DNA of 64,000 nucleotides. It comes from Monocercomonoides exilis. Taxonomy: Eukaryota > Preaxostyla > Oxymonadida > Polymastigidae. This document shows, in pieces, positions 53,901 to 64,000 of the stretch. The stretch is taken from contig LSRY02000032.1 of the NCBI GenBank assembly GCA_001643675.2, forward strand, positions 1 to 64,000, given 5' to 3'. The position numbers were made by a program, and so were the translations under genes. Numbering within the stretch: the first letter of the stretch is position 1; each line of letters starts with the position of its first letter. The notes below the pieces were generated by a model that did not search any database, was not told where the DNA came from, and was given only the letters and a program-made list of their open reading frames with translations.

Positions 53901-56900
53901 TTCGACAAACAGGTCATTTCCATATTTTGCAACATTTGGATTATCCGAATCAAAAATGGGTGATGATATCACAAACGAAGGATCGCCATCAATCAGCTTC
54001 AGTGCCATCCCTCCTCCAAAGCCAGTTTTATCTTCTCCTCCTGGAGCTGTGCAACCTGTGAATGTGCAGGAAATAATATTCAATTGAGTGTTCATCTTCA
54101 TCTGCACGAAAACAGCACCTCCTCTGTTTTCGTCAGATAGCACGCAACACTCATCAAAAGTGCACTCTTCAATATTTATTGAAACGTTTTCGTTTTCATC
54201 ATTGCTGTTATCAATGCTGATGCAGCCTCCGCTTCCAGCAGCCCTATTTATTGCTGTAGCATGGCATTGGCTTGCGTTTAAATATTGAATGCTTCTGCAT
54301 TCAATCAAACATCCGTTTTGCTCACCATTTCCGGAAAAGTTGCTTTCCATAATTTCGATCGAAGGGGCTCCTCCGCTTCTTCCATCAACAACAATTGCAC
54401 TTGTCTGCCATCTGATTGCATTCCCAACCAGATTACTTATCACCACTTCGCCTCCTTCAATCTTCACAAAGGAGACATCAAGTTGATTTTCAGATGCCAT
54501 AATCCCACAATTCTGAATTGACAATTTGTTGGAAACACAATGGAGAACACACTCATAAGATGCAATTCTTTCAACAAGAGAAAATACCACTTCACTAAAT
54601 GTGGTTTGGATATGCATCTCGAATATTCCGATTTGAACTCCTGAAAAAACAAATGAAATTCCATTGCTTGAGGCATTTCCATCTCCAGTCACAATCCATT
54701 CTTTTGAGTCCATCCTCAGTTCTTCTCCAAACGAAAACGGCGAATCCAGTTTTATCGATTTTTTTTCACCAGAAAATCTCAATCCCACTGCTTTTGTGAT
54801 TGTGTTGCATGGAACCTGCACATGCCCACACCCGCTGAAATCATGTGCATTCTGACCACCAATATGGCATGGTGCTGTGAAGTTATTCCACAGATAAACC
54901 ACAAGCGGAATTTCATATCCTTCATTTGTTGTTGATCTCTCAAATCCATTCAACTTATCCAACTCGTTCATATCGGCATCGAAGCAAAATATTGCTGTGC
55001 TTGTCACAATGCTCAAATCATCTGCATCCAAAAACACATCTTTCCCTTTCTTTCCTTTGCATCCATCAAATTGCACGCTCCTCAAAACAAAATCAGATGC
55101 TTCCTCATCCAAATATATATATATCCCTCCTCCCAATCCTTTGCTGCCTTCAATATTTGTGGATGCTTCGCAACTCGAAAAGCACATCTTTTTCACTTGT
55201 TCATTTTAATTTTTGTTGCTTGAAAGGGATTCTGTCACATTGCCAATACTGAAAGATGATCCGCTTTTCATCTGCACCCACAGCCCTCCTCCATTCCCCC
55301 CTTCACTTTTACAAGAACTAAGATTTCCTTCTTCAAACATCAAAGAGCAGCTGCTTTCAAGTGTGCATTCTATTGCTCCCCCGTTTTGACCTTTCACTGC
55401 AAAGTTTGAAATGTTAGATCGTATTATTTCAATTGTCTTTGCATCTGTTGTGGAGATAAGACGTGAGGATGCGATTCCTTCAGATGAAACGATCGAAGAA
55501 ACATCACTGTCACTCATATGAAGAGAAGCGTTGCTCTTCACTTCTATTAATCCTGATGCATAATTTGTGACAATTTCATTCAGTTGAACGCTTTTCAAGT
55601 TGGCTTCTGTGCTGCTTCCAGATAACGAGATCAATGGACATCCATTCAAAACGATTGATGAAGCCGAGAATGAATCAATAGCCAAGGAACCAGAATTAGC
55701 AGACAAGAACAGACATTCCAATTTTGATGATGGATTTTGAAGAGAAAGAGAACATTGAGACAAAGTTAATTGAGAAGAAGAAGAAATGAAAGTGGAATGA
55801 AGAGGAAGGGAAGATGGGAGAGAGAAGATGAGCTTTGATAATTCAGTTTCAATGCTTGCTGTTAACAACGCTGAATTGGATGTTGTGCTTGCGTCAGAAA
55901 CTGTCCAACCACTTTGATCATCATTTCCTCGAATAACATGCTTCTGGCTGGATAAAACAAATTCATCACAAACAGGAATTGTCCCCTTCACAACAACTTT
56001 CTTTTCTTCTGTTTGACGTGTGAATGAGTGCTTCAAAGTCAAACAAGGGAATTGAGCAATTCCGCAATGTGAATGATCATATGACTCAGAGTTACTCACA
56101 TATATTTCTGCTGGAATGGGAAGAAGATAAATGCACAGAGGAATAGCCATAGTTGTATTTCCGTTGTTGAAACCTTGCACTCTGTCAGCAGAATCTGTTG
56201 ATGCTGTTACGCATGTGATATTTTGTGATTTTGCGATAACTTCCAGATTTGGTGAAAGGACAAAGATATCTCTTCCCCACTTGGCTGTGTTTGTGCCAAA
56301 GGAGGAAGAAATCAGGAAATTTGGATTTTCATTCAGCAATTGAAGAAGGATTCCTCCACCAAGGCCATTGGAAGAAGAACAAAAGCAACCATCAAAAATC
56401 CGCCATTCACTTTCACTTCATTCGCCTCTCCCACGCACAGCATCATCGAGCCTCCATCAGTCGATGTTGTGCTTCCACATCCAAAAAATGAACAAGAATT
56501 CAGCTCAATGTTTGCCTTATCGTTGGAAAACGAAATCACGGCTGCTCCGCTGGTTGTTCTTTCTATTCCGTCAAAATTACATTCTGAAAGTGTCAATGAA
56601 ATTTCATTTGTTGAAGAAAGCGAAAACAATGAAATGGTGGAGATAGTCTTTGCCAAATTCACATTTTCCATTTGTAATGTTCCATTCTGAATATTTATCT
56701 GCTCTGTAGAAAATGCTGTTTGAGCTGAGTGTCCGCTTCCAGCAGATATATTTAATCTACTAATATGTATTTCTCCTGTTCCAGTAATCTCAAACAGCCT
56801 TGAACCACGATTATTCAGATGAGCCGAGTCATGCACAAGAACAAAGTCTCTGGCAGTCAACGTTCCTGTTGAGACTGAAAAAAGAGACAAACCAGATGCC

Positions 56901-58726
56901 TCTAATTCAATTTGGATTGCTGTGCTCATATCACTTTGGCCATTAACAGTAAAACCGTCGGGTCCACAATCAAAAGTATTTGTTTCGATAATGATTCCTG
57001 AAAAAACTTTGATTTCAGTCACATATCCGGGAATAAGTTGAGTCAAACAGTGGCTGATTGTTCTGCATGGATGGCTTTCATCCAGCCCACATGCAAATGT
57101 ATCTTTGGAGTTTGATTGCGTTTTTGATGAAGAAACAAATCTCACTGTTCCAAAATCATTGTGAAGCCAATCGCTGCGATCAACAATTAAGTCAAATTTT
57201 ATGCTAACTCTGTCTGTAGTTTGTCTTGTTGAATAGCAGCTTTGATCAATATTGTTTGCTGTTGAATCATATAGAACAATGTCATGACCTCCTTTTACAC
57301 ATGAATTGTTGTGAAAAAAGCAGAAATAAAACAATGTTCAATTATTGTTGCTTTTAATTAATACGCCAACAGCTCCTCCTCCGCACATGGAAAAATAACT
57401 GCAGAACAAGCAATTTGAAAGTATTACCTTATCTTTACAGTCCCAATGTGTAATTGCTCCCCTGGCACCATCAGAAGAACTATTGCATCTACAGTCTTCA
57501 AAAAACGAATTAATAACACAGTGTTTTTGCCTTTGAGTTTTTGTTTGACGGATGTCCGTTGCTCCTCCGTCATCACCAGAAGAACAATTTTGAAAAAAAA
57601 ACAATCATCAACAATTGGTTGAACATTGCACATTCTCTGCCATAATTCCTCCTCCACCCCAATTTGATGCTGCTGATGCTGTAGTGCATTGAACAAATGT
57701 TGAATGATGAACAATGCATTCAGCAATTTTGAAAGCACAAATTCCACCGCCTCTCGTTGAAGAAGCATTGCATCTTGTGAATGATGAATTTTCAACGGGC
57801 AGAATTGCATTTGCATTGTCATGAACAAAAAGAGCACCTCCTTGTGGGGATGTGCAGTCAACCCATTCACATAATGAAAATGATTGGCTTTCTGTTGTGT
57901 CCATTTGTTCTCCTGGCTGAAAAACATTTCTTTCCCTTTTCCCATTGTTTATTGATGTATTTTTGCAGACAAATTCGTGTGAAGAATAAGATCCACCGGA
58001 GATCACTCCTTCAAATACATTCACACATGAACAAATTAGTGTGTTCTCCATTGAACTCAGCATGCATGAATGTTCCATTCGAAAGTTGCTGTTTATATTG
58101 GACTTTACAGACATGTTCATGAAGGCACAGTTAGAAATTTGTTCACTTTTGCTCTTTCCAGATATTAAAAAATAATCTGATGATGATACAACAAGATCAT
58201 TAATTATAGATTCTCTCAAAAAGGCAGAATTTGAATCATCAGATGAAAATATCAGACTTCTCGCACAATGGTTGATTTGAGGAATCAAACTCAAGTTTGT
58301 GAAACAGATAAACCCACTTTTCAATTGAAACAAAGATGAAAATTTTTTCTGAGAAGTGCTCTCAAAAAAACAGAGATGAGATTGCTTGCTGATTATTGCT
58401 AATGGTTTTGATGAAGAAAGAAGCATTGATGATTTGAGTTCGATTGAGCAATTCTCCATTTTGAGAACAGTATTTATTGCTGTAAACAATGATGGAAAGA
58501 GTTCTTTTTCTTTTAAAAAATGTTTTGTAGAATTTGCTATCTTATGCGAATCAAAAGATAAAAGATTGCAATTTTTATGCGTGTCAATAACGCAAAGTTG
58601 ATTTGCAAGTAATTGGTTTCTTGAACAAATTCTTTGTATTATAAAGGACTGTTTCCAGGGAAATTCACAAGTTTCTTTTGATATGAAAATGAGGGGGAAA
58701 TAATGAAATAATATAAGTCCGTTCAT
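49666..58726 (-). CDS. Gene B: paralogue of gene A, giant beta-helix surface protein with TM helix and kinase-like tail
   Basis: About 3,000 residues. The start ATG 58724-58726 is followed by a hydrophobic leader (MNGLILFHYFPLIFI). Five ectodomain modules carry the same signature as gene A: CGLDESHPCRTI (~57080), CGIAQFPCLTL (~56060), CGHVQVPCNTI (~54830), CGFLDYPCLSI (~53700) and CGEFSMPCKSL (~52560). A TM helix near 50900-50990 is followed by RWRKQKRRTEDL. Frame interruptions: TGA TGA (57605-57610), TGA (57338-57340), a T-run slip at ~56370, TAA (55206-55208) and a T-run slip at ~50976. Both slips fall in T-runs, so sequencing error is likely there; the in-frame stops are harder to dismiss. 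Same strand as right-arm gene A. Confidence 0.85.
50973..55196 (-). CDS. Gene B segment: ectodomain modules 3-5 and membrane-proximal region
   Basis: The longest uninterrupted part of gene B, 1,407 codons. Repeated beta-helix strands with GGAVFVQM, GGGMALKL and GRDVYVRCRSI-type ends mark the modules. The final 250 residues align with gene A just before the membrane (KYPSLRRNIICSD, LKGGDGVLPNTS, SFILKNRSE). The upstream TAA (55206) is in the same frame, nine bases before the next Met, so the segment is not a separate gene. Confidence 0.85.
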   Translation of the reverse strand: MKKMCFSSCEASTNIEGSKGLGGGIYIYLDEEASDFVLRSVQFDGCKGKKGKDVFLDADDLSIVTSTAIFCFDADMNELDKLNGFERSTTNEGYEIPLVVYLWNNFTAPCHIGGQNAHDFSGCGHVQVPCNTITKAVGLRFSGEKKSIKLDSPFSFGEELRMDSKEWIVTGDGNASSNGISFVFSGVQIGIFEMHIQTTFSEVVFSLVERIASYECVLHCVSNKLSIQNCGIMASENQLDVSFVKIEGGEVVISNLVGNAIRWQTSAIVVDGRSGGAPSIEIMESNFSGNGEQNGCLIECRSIQYLNASQCHATAINRAAGSGGCISIDNSNDENENVSINIEECTFDECCVLSDENRGGAVFVQMKMNTQLNIISCTFTGCTAPGGEDKTGFGGGMALKLIDGDPSFVISSPIFDSDNPNVAKYGNDLFVESPNLAKSITNVSLPFVSENLIDISLDSLRGFDGSDTTNAIPLVCFWLIPESKIFIGGEGKDMRACGFLDYPCLSIDYSLNRLPEGNERMISIIGKGVLQKRVELSGISIKSNDGETCSLESASSLKGAEGAAMKICGITNFELMKFVIPSSFTSGINYLMHIGSSEGLLTVKDCSFTKKGDNREEMINFGLIKADEGAVLLNFVSIQSLRFEKDVISVLSSTILNIKNLTMKDVQLDRASGLSISKSSGREKNEEEQDIVIEWSLFEEVTQNTTNDIPIIRNTNDDTPLNMVIRNTMMKRCGGLKCEKGGAMFHALNEGGSFECSFSTISECFCSTTGRGGWLFLGCTSTVEQPLNFVLSNITFKDNSAFRGRDVYVRCRSIETQITDEQFLLDFRAPFVKELAIWGCTADTFLDEEDLLLRVVKYQSETIFVSSVADNHSDSKQCGEFSMPCKSLNDGVQHIIPSLFSQLLILEETDIVEKCDVHDVTIRSLQSPSTALVHLNSTIADAESLITTSGNVRIESVKFSFGQLFSYSGNSIVHESSGQLSLSFVDFSSVGESESVEAVVLNSTLLSIENGILHVDNCSISMLSFNKPSFLLSGDHISLANVKLKQIEASENVFELGDCKNVEFDRVSVDGANLSEGCIFSINDITLETISLVSTSFENCTRNSLGASILSVSLSSFTHATLSNCSCESCVSTADKGIIINVCDSENISLSSCSFSGVLTNQQEFGNDIAADGICKWNGSLVHMENSNLQSNEIMIENSSKGGISIKGGGIFIEMGMLANNNPFIEKYPSLRRNIICSDSASITILSLKGGDGVLPNTSLWILNDGCTLDGIAGERESPFFIPKLESALVVGSEAEEYNKIRFKGSLFLPCGLSFCLTYTTGDEELIEKYDFNEDGFISEGEVEGVIHSSNLTTALAETEVAASILFGNPSFPSKTESFILKNRSEPKQKEDEKSVESGKGVNSLWI

Positions 58727-58946
58727 CCAATGTTGTTGTATTTTGTTTCAAACATCCGAGATTACATTATTCATATTTTTTCAAAAGTCCATATTTAGAA
58801 TATAAAAATGAATGATATCAAATATGCATATGCAATTTTCACATATAAAAATATTGATCAAAATCATTCAAATCTTGGAGTTTTTTTATTTAGCATTCTT
58901 TCATAACTTTCATTAGATCATGATAACCAATATTTTTTATGAAACA
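58727..58946. promoter_or_regulatory. Divergent intergenic region between gene B and the ABC transporter
   Basis: 220 nt of AT-rich DNA between the start codons of minus-strand gene B and the plus-strand ABC gene. It must include both promoters if the 17-nt first ABC exon is right. No specific motif stands out. Confidence 0.35.
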
Positions 58947-61900
58947 ATGAAGAAAAATGATCCGTTTGTTTTTTTCTAACATCTATTTTTTACACTTGTT
59001 TAAGATATGAAAATGCAAGTTTTTTTTCAAAAGTGTTATTTGGCTACACGATACCAGTAGTTAACTATTCAAACAAAAACGTATATTGTGAATTTCTATT
59101 TTTATGTGCATATTCTTGTTAACTTTATTTTGCTAACTCTATCTTTTTTTGAGGAATTTGAAGAACGTACTTATCCGTATAAGACGAATCTCAATCTTGC
59201 GGAACATAATGTCAACAGACTTTGGGAATTATGGATGAAAGAAAAAACAAAGAAAAAGTTTTCGTGCAACCATTTTTTTATAACGAATGAAAATATTTTT
59301 TGAAAAAAAATTTAATGTAGGCCTTCATTTTTCTCTGCTCTCGGAAAGTTTGTTTGGAAAAGGATGCTGTTCAATTTTTTCCTAAAAATATTGGTTGTTG
59401 GTGTGCTTCTCATTTATTAGAGTTGCAAGTTTCTTTCTTGCTTTTATGATTACTATTTATTTTTAAGTGTGCAGCTTTGGGTGCACGTTTGTGTTCAAAG
59501 CTTTCTTAGAATGGTGCTTTGATGATGAAGGTGGAGCTTTAAATGGAATATTGTGTTCGTTTTTATTATTTGGATTGTTTTGCGCGAGATCATTGTTGGA
59601 CAATCATTTTCGATTTTGGACATTTTTAACTGGGCATATTCTCAGAAGTGGAGTTGCAGGTGTAATTTTCAAGCATGGAATGCTTCTTAATTGTGATTCA
59701 CGAGTGAAATATGGAAGCGGTCAGTTAGTGAATCTTGTTGCAGTTGATGTGCAACGACTCGAGTCGACACTGGATGAGATCGATGTACTGATTAATGCGC
59801 CTTTATCACTTTTATTTGCATGTGGAACTTTGATTCATTTTTTAGATGGAAGCGCACTTATAGGGATTGTTGTTCTTATCGCGCTTTCTCCAATATCTTA
59901 CATGATTTCAAAGGGTACACTCAAATCAAAGAAGGAGTTCTATGCAGAATCTGATAAACGAGTTAAAAGAACTACAGAAGCGATCCATGGAATAAAAGTG
60001 TGGGAGAAGGAGGCATATTTTCGTTATTATGATTTCGTTTTCTAATAATAATTATAATTTTTATTTAATACGACTTGTTTTTATTAAATTGTCTTATTTT
60101 ATTTTTGTGTGCTTGAATATTGCATGTTTCAACGTATTTGCTATTCCATTTTTTATTCACGAATGTTCAAATTTTCTTTAACATTTTTTTTTTTTTGAAT
60201 TTTTGTATTTTTTATTTTTTATTTCACTTTACTTTATTTTATCTTCATTTAATTATTATCTCCATGCAAATAACAACAACATAGGTAATCAAAATGAATG
60301 GGTGGGAAGAGCCAATGAAAGACATCGTTTGCAACATTCGCGAAAAGGAGCTTGTGCTCTCACGAAAAATTGTATGTTTTTGAATCTTTTTTTCTTTTTA
60401 TTATTACTCTTTTTATTTATTTCACTTATTTCATCTCCCCTCCCCCTTCCCCATCCCCATCCCCATCCCCTCATCCTTTTTTTCTCTTCTTAATCTTTCC
60501 CAATAAAAAATTACTTTCAAAATTCATCCAAATGTAACATTTCTGTAACTTTCACTCTCTTTCTCTCTTTCTCTCTCTGTTCTCTCTTTCTCTTCCTCCG
60601 TCTCTCACCCCCTCTCTTCATCTCCTACATCTTCTCCTTCTCCATAATATTCATCCATCCATCAATCCACCCATCAATCCATTTCTTTCTTTCATTCTTT
60701 CTTCATTTCTTCCGATCCTTCCTTCCTTTCTTTCTTTCTTCCTTTCTTCCATCTATCTATCTATCTATCCAACCATCCGTCCGCCAGACGCTCCGCAACA
60801 CAATGACCAACTTCATCTCCTCCACCTCGCACATCCTGTCTGTCATCGTCGTCGTCGTCCTGCGCTTCGTCCAGCACCGCTCCTTCACACCCGCCCAGAT
60901 CTTTCCTGCCTTGTCTGTCCTGAACGACCTCCGGCGCCCCATTCAGCAGCTGCCTTATCTCTTCTCCTCGGTGATGGAGGCGCGCGCTGTGATCGACAGA
61001 ATGAATGCATTCCTGTTGTCGAAGGAGCTGGATCCGAAGACACTGGAGAGCGGAGAAGGAGGAGGAGAAGGAGGAGGGAAAGGGAAAGGGAAAAAGAATA
61101 GAAGAAGAAGAAATAGCAATGATAATTATGATGATGATGACGATGGTTATCATTTCAATGAGGACAACTTCAGAAGCAATAATTCCAGCAAAACAGGCAG
61201 AAAAGCACATGGCGAAGGGAAGAGTATTGTGCTGAGGCCGGAAAGTGAGTGGGACGAGCTGAAAGTGTGGAAGAAGAAGCGGAGAGCCACTAGAAGGAAG
61301 GAGTGGCTGATGAAAGAGTGCGGAATAGAAATTGAGCCAGCGTCTGGTCACAAACAGAGTGAAAGAGATGGGAATGCTCAGATGAAAGAAGAGAAGGGAA
61401 GAAAAGGGGTGAAAGAAAGATCTATTTTGATACAAGAAAATGCAGAGAAAAGGAAAAGAGAAGAGAATGAAGATGAAGAAAGTCAAAAATTGTTTGCTTT
61501 TGAGTTGGAGAAGGAGAAGAAAGAGGAAGCAGAAGAGGAAGCAGAATGGATAAGATCGAATGCTTTTGATACAAGTCTTGTCGATCAGGACTTTTTCGAA
61601 GATTCCACCGATGGAAACGACAAACATGAAGGAGAAAGAGGAGAAAAAGGGAATAACTCACAAATGAATGAATCGAAAGAAGTTGTGGTTGTGCTGGAAA
61701 ATGCGTCGTTTGCGTGGAGCGAGTTTGAGGAAATTGAAATGTCTGGAGACGAAATTGGCAGGTTTCAAAGGCGCGCTGGTTCGTCTGATTCTTCTTCTTC
61801 GTCATCATCATCTTCTTCTTCTTCTTCCTCTCCCTCTTCCTCTTCCTCTTCCTCTTCCTCTTCTTCAGACAAGCCTAAAACCAAAGAACAGGGAAAAACC

Positions 61901-64000
61901 AGACATTTCACCTCAAAAACTGACAAATCATCATCAACAACATCATCATCAATAACAACAACAGAAGAAATAAAAGAAGCAGAAGATCGCCTTGACAAGC
62001 GCAATGTTCTGAGGGGCATCAACCTGAAAGTGCATTCGGGTGAGCACGTTGTGGTGATCGGGGCTGTGGGATGCGGCAAATCGTCTTTGTTGAATGCGCT
62101 TTTGGGAGAAATGATGTGCACAGGAGGAAGAGGGTACATGCGAGGTGATGTTGCTTACGTTCCTCAGGTTTGGAAAATGGATGTTTTGAATTTGATATTT
62201 TATTTTTTTTTTTTTCAATTTTTATTTTATTTTATAACATTTTATTGATGGATAATTATCTTTTTGATTGGGAATAAAACAATTAAATGTATCAACAAAA
62301 TCTTAATCTGAATTCAATATTCCCCTTTCATCATCATCATCTTCTTCTTCTTCATCATCATCATCATCATCATCCCCACCCCACATTTTTTCCAGCTCCC
62401 CTGGATTCTCAACGCCACCGTCAAAGAGAACATCCTATTCGGCAGCGAATACGACCCAGCCCGCTATTCTGAGTGTCTTCGCGTCTCTTGTCTCGATACA
62501 GACTTGGAGTCTCTTCCAGGCGGCGATCAAACCGAAGTCGGAGAGCGGGGCATCACCCTCTCTGGCGGGCAGCGTGTGCGTGTGGCGCTGGCGAGGGCGT
62601 GCTATTCTGCTGCGCCTGTTGTGCTGCTGGACGACCCGCTGGCTTCGGTTGATGCGCATGTCGGACAGAAGATTGTGGATGAGTGTGTGTCCGCATTTCT
62701 AAAGGAAAGAACAGTGATTATGACAACACACCACACGAAGTACATAGGGAAGTTCAACAGAGTGGTGGAGATGGATGCGAAGGGGCAGATTGCTATGGAA
62801 GGGGAGCCGGCTTTGTTTGCTGATCGAGTGAAGGAGAAAGGAATGAATGAAGAGTTGGACAGTCAGGGAAGCGAAGACTGCACGTCAGCAAGTGTCACAA
62901 ATAATAATAATAACGGCATTAACAACAGTATTAACAATAACAATAGCAGTAACTTCACATTCAGCTTGAACAATAGCATCAGCAGCAGTGGTGGCAGTAA
63001 TAACAGTAATATCAACCGCAACATTAATAGCAACCTCTTTGAATCTCCAAAGATGCAGAAGATCAGCCGCTCTGAGCGTCTGATTGGTCCATCGCCTCTA
63101 TCTGCTCTAAGCAGCAGGCACCAGAACAAGCCTGTGCCATACAGGGACTCCGACGCACGCGCCATCACCACAGACGATGTGAGGCCTTCGATCACGCCTT
63201 CTGCACAGCTCACGTCTCCTCCGCCGATCTTGTCGTCGCCTGCACTCATTCAGCAGCTGTATCCGCATATTGGCGAGAATTCTTCTGGTTCTTCGGATTC
63301 TTCTTCTTCTTCTTCTGCTTCTGCTTCTGATTTGGATTCTTCATCTTCGACTCTGTTATCATCGTATTCTCCTCCTCTTCCTTCTTCTCCTTCTTCTTCT
63401 ATTTCTTCGGTTCAGTCATATTCCTCTCAATCTAACGAGTTGTTTTCTCTTCTTTCATCTCCTTCTGACTCACATTCTGATGCTGCCCCGCATATCGCTC
63501 ATCCAAAGGCTGTTGTTTCATCAGCTTCTATTTCACCATTTTCAACTTCATCATCATCATCATCATCCTCTTCTTCCTCTTCTTCCTCTTCAATGCATTC
63601 CTCAGATAATTCCCAGACACATCCCAAAGATTCCGTCAAATCTGACGTGAAAGACAAAGAAGCTGGGTTGTTATCTGTTTCAGTCAGTTCCAATGCAAGC
63701 GGCCGCCTCACAAGCAAAGAAGACATCAACACGGGGCATCTTCCTTTGTCTGTCTACACTTTTTACATCAAAGCTGCATCTGTTCCTCTTGTCATCCTCG
63801 TCTTCTCTTGTTTCCTCCTCTCTGAGCTGCTTCGCACAGCCGCACAATACGCCCTTTCTATCTGGTCTTCCCAAACACCCGATGAATCCCTGAGTCAAAC
63901 GTTCCATTCATCCGAAAGCGGAGGATCGCCTTCCAATGCTCTCTTCATCGTGTTTGTGCTGTTAAACTCTCTTTCAATTGCGATGCTGATACCGCGTGCC
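58947..64000 (+). CDS. ABCC/MRP-type ABC transporter, 3' end outside the window
   Basis: 1,293 codons are visible in eight exons: 58947-58963, 59005-59080, 59154-59257, 59321-59400, 59468-59997, 60285-60371, 60788-62167 and 62396-64000+; all phases close. The order is MRP-like: NASFFSKVLFGYTIP and LWELWMKEKTKKK before TMD1, then SGQLVNLVAVDVQRLE, HGIK-VIKMNGWEEPM (matching 'GIKVLKLYAWE'), and FTPAQIFPALSVLNDLRRPI. NBD1 has Walker A GAVGCGKSSLL, the Q-loop at VPQ (exon end 62167), LSGGQRVRVALARA, Walker B VVLLDDP and the switch His in MTTHH. A poly-Asn/Ser linker leads into TMD2, which begins at VYTFYIKAASVP. There is a ~240-residue charged insert before NBD1 and a Ser-rich insert inside it. 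The substrate is unknown (amphipathic anions and conjugates are typical of the family). Confidence 0.9.
60372..60787 (+). other. Pyrimidine microsatellite intron of the ABC gene
   Basis: This 416-nt intron is the longest assigned here. From ~60430 to 60785 it is almost pure C/T with (TCTT)n, (CATC)n and (ATCT)n tracts, ending at CCGCCAG. The size of such a tract probably varies between strains. Confidence 0.75.
61780..61866 (+). repeat. Poly-Ser coding microsatellite inside NBD1
   Basis: A TCT/TCA/TCC codon tract encodes about 25 Ser between the first strand of NBD1 (VVVLENASFAW) and the strand leading to Walker A. It lies outside the conserved catalytic motifs and is likely a surface loop. 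Confidence 0.8.

Noticed and set aside
28436-58726. TAA/TAG = Gln genetic code for the whole window
   Set aside because: The NAP, PfkB and acetyl-CoA synthetase genes end correctly on TAA, and long conserved frames show no internal TAA or TAG; only one in-frame TAA in gene B fits.
60203-60537. Frames within the ABC gene's pyrimidine-rich intron
   Set aside because: They are low-complexity Phe/Ser/Pro translations; the splice sites around them restore the MRP motif order.
1-64000. tRNA, rRNA, CRISPR arrays or bacterial operon features
   Set aside because: No cloverleaf, rRNA core or spaced direct-repeat array was recognised; splice sites and gene structure are eukaryotic.

Overview
The window is eukaryotic nuclear DNA from a protist. 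Genes are GC-richer islands in very AT-rich spacers. At least six genes carry short spliceosomal introns (about 41-416 nt, loose GTNTGN-like donors). An ADP-forming acetyl-CoA synthetase points to an anaerobic lineage. Together with giant Cys-rich beta-helix surface proteins ending in a kinase-like tail, this suggests a metamonad, possibly an oxymonad/preaxostylan; that assignment is inference.

Layout. (1) 1-27862 is a huge inverted repeat: left arm 1-13833, spacer 13834-13942, right arm 13943-27862. Both arms carry the same gene A, for a giant membrane protein (signal peptide, eight-module beta-helix ectodomain, one TM helix, kinase-like C-lobe). The right-arm copy is nearly open (28438 to 16056, minus). 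The left-arm copy is cut at base 1 and broken by dozens of small indels. (2) 28.4-37.4 kb is a compact block: a small acidic ORF, an ASH/MSP-like protein, a NAP/SET histone chaperone, a PfkB-family kinase and the ADP-forming acetyl-CoA synthetase. (3) 37.4-43.1 kb is gene-free and rich in mobile elements: a non-autonomous hAT-like element with terminal inverted repeats and an 8-bp target duplication, a hairpin MITE, an inverted dispersed repeat shared with 29.3 kb, and a 36-nt poly-A tract. (4) 43.1-49 kb holds an eight-exon YIPF (Yip1) membrane protein, an armadillo-like protein, a truncated RING gene and an uncharacterised ORF. (5) 49.7-58.7 kb is gene B, a paralogue of gene A with five ectodomain modules. 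(6) 58.9 kb to the end is the 5' part of an ABCC/MRP-type ABC transporter with large low-complexity insertions.

How it fits together. Genes A and B define a family of giant receptor-like surface proteins whose tails keep a kinase C-lobe but lose the ATP-binding lobe and the HRD and DFG residues. The other genes are housekeeping (chromatin, Golgi traffic, energy metabolism, transport) and show no operon-like link. The main caution is the inverted repeat: the unequal indel load of the arms fits an assembly or read fold-back artefact at least as well as a genuine palindrome. Many frame breaks lie in short homopolymers, so 'pseudogene' should not be concluded from this sequence alone.
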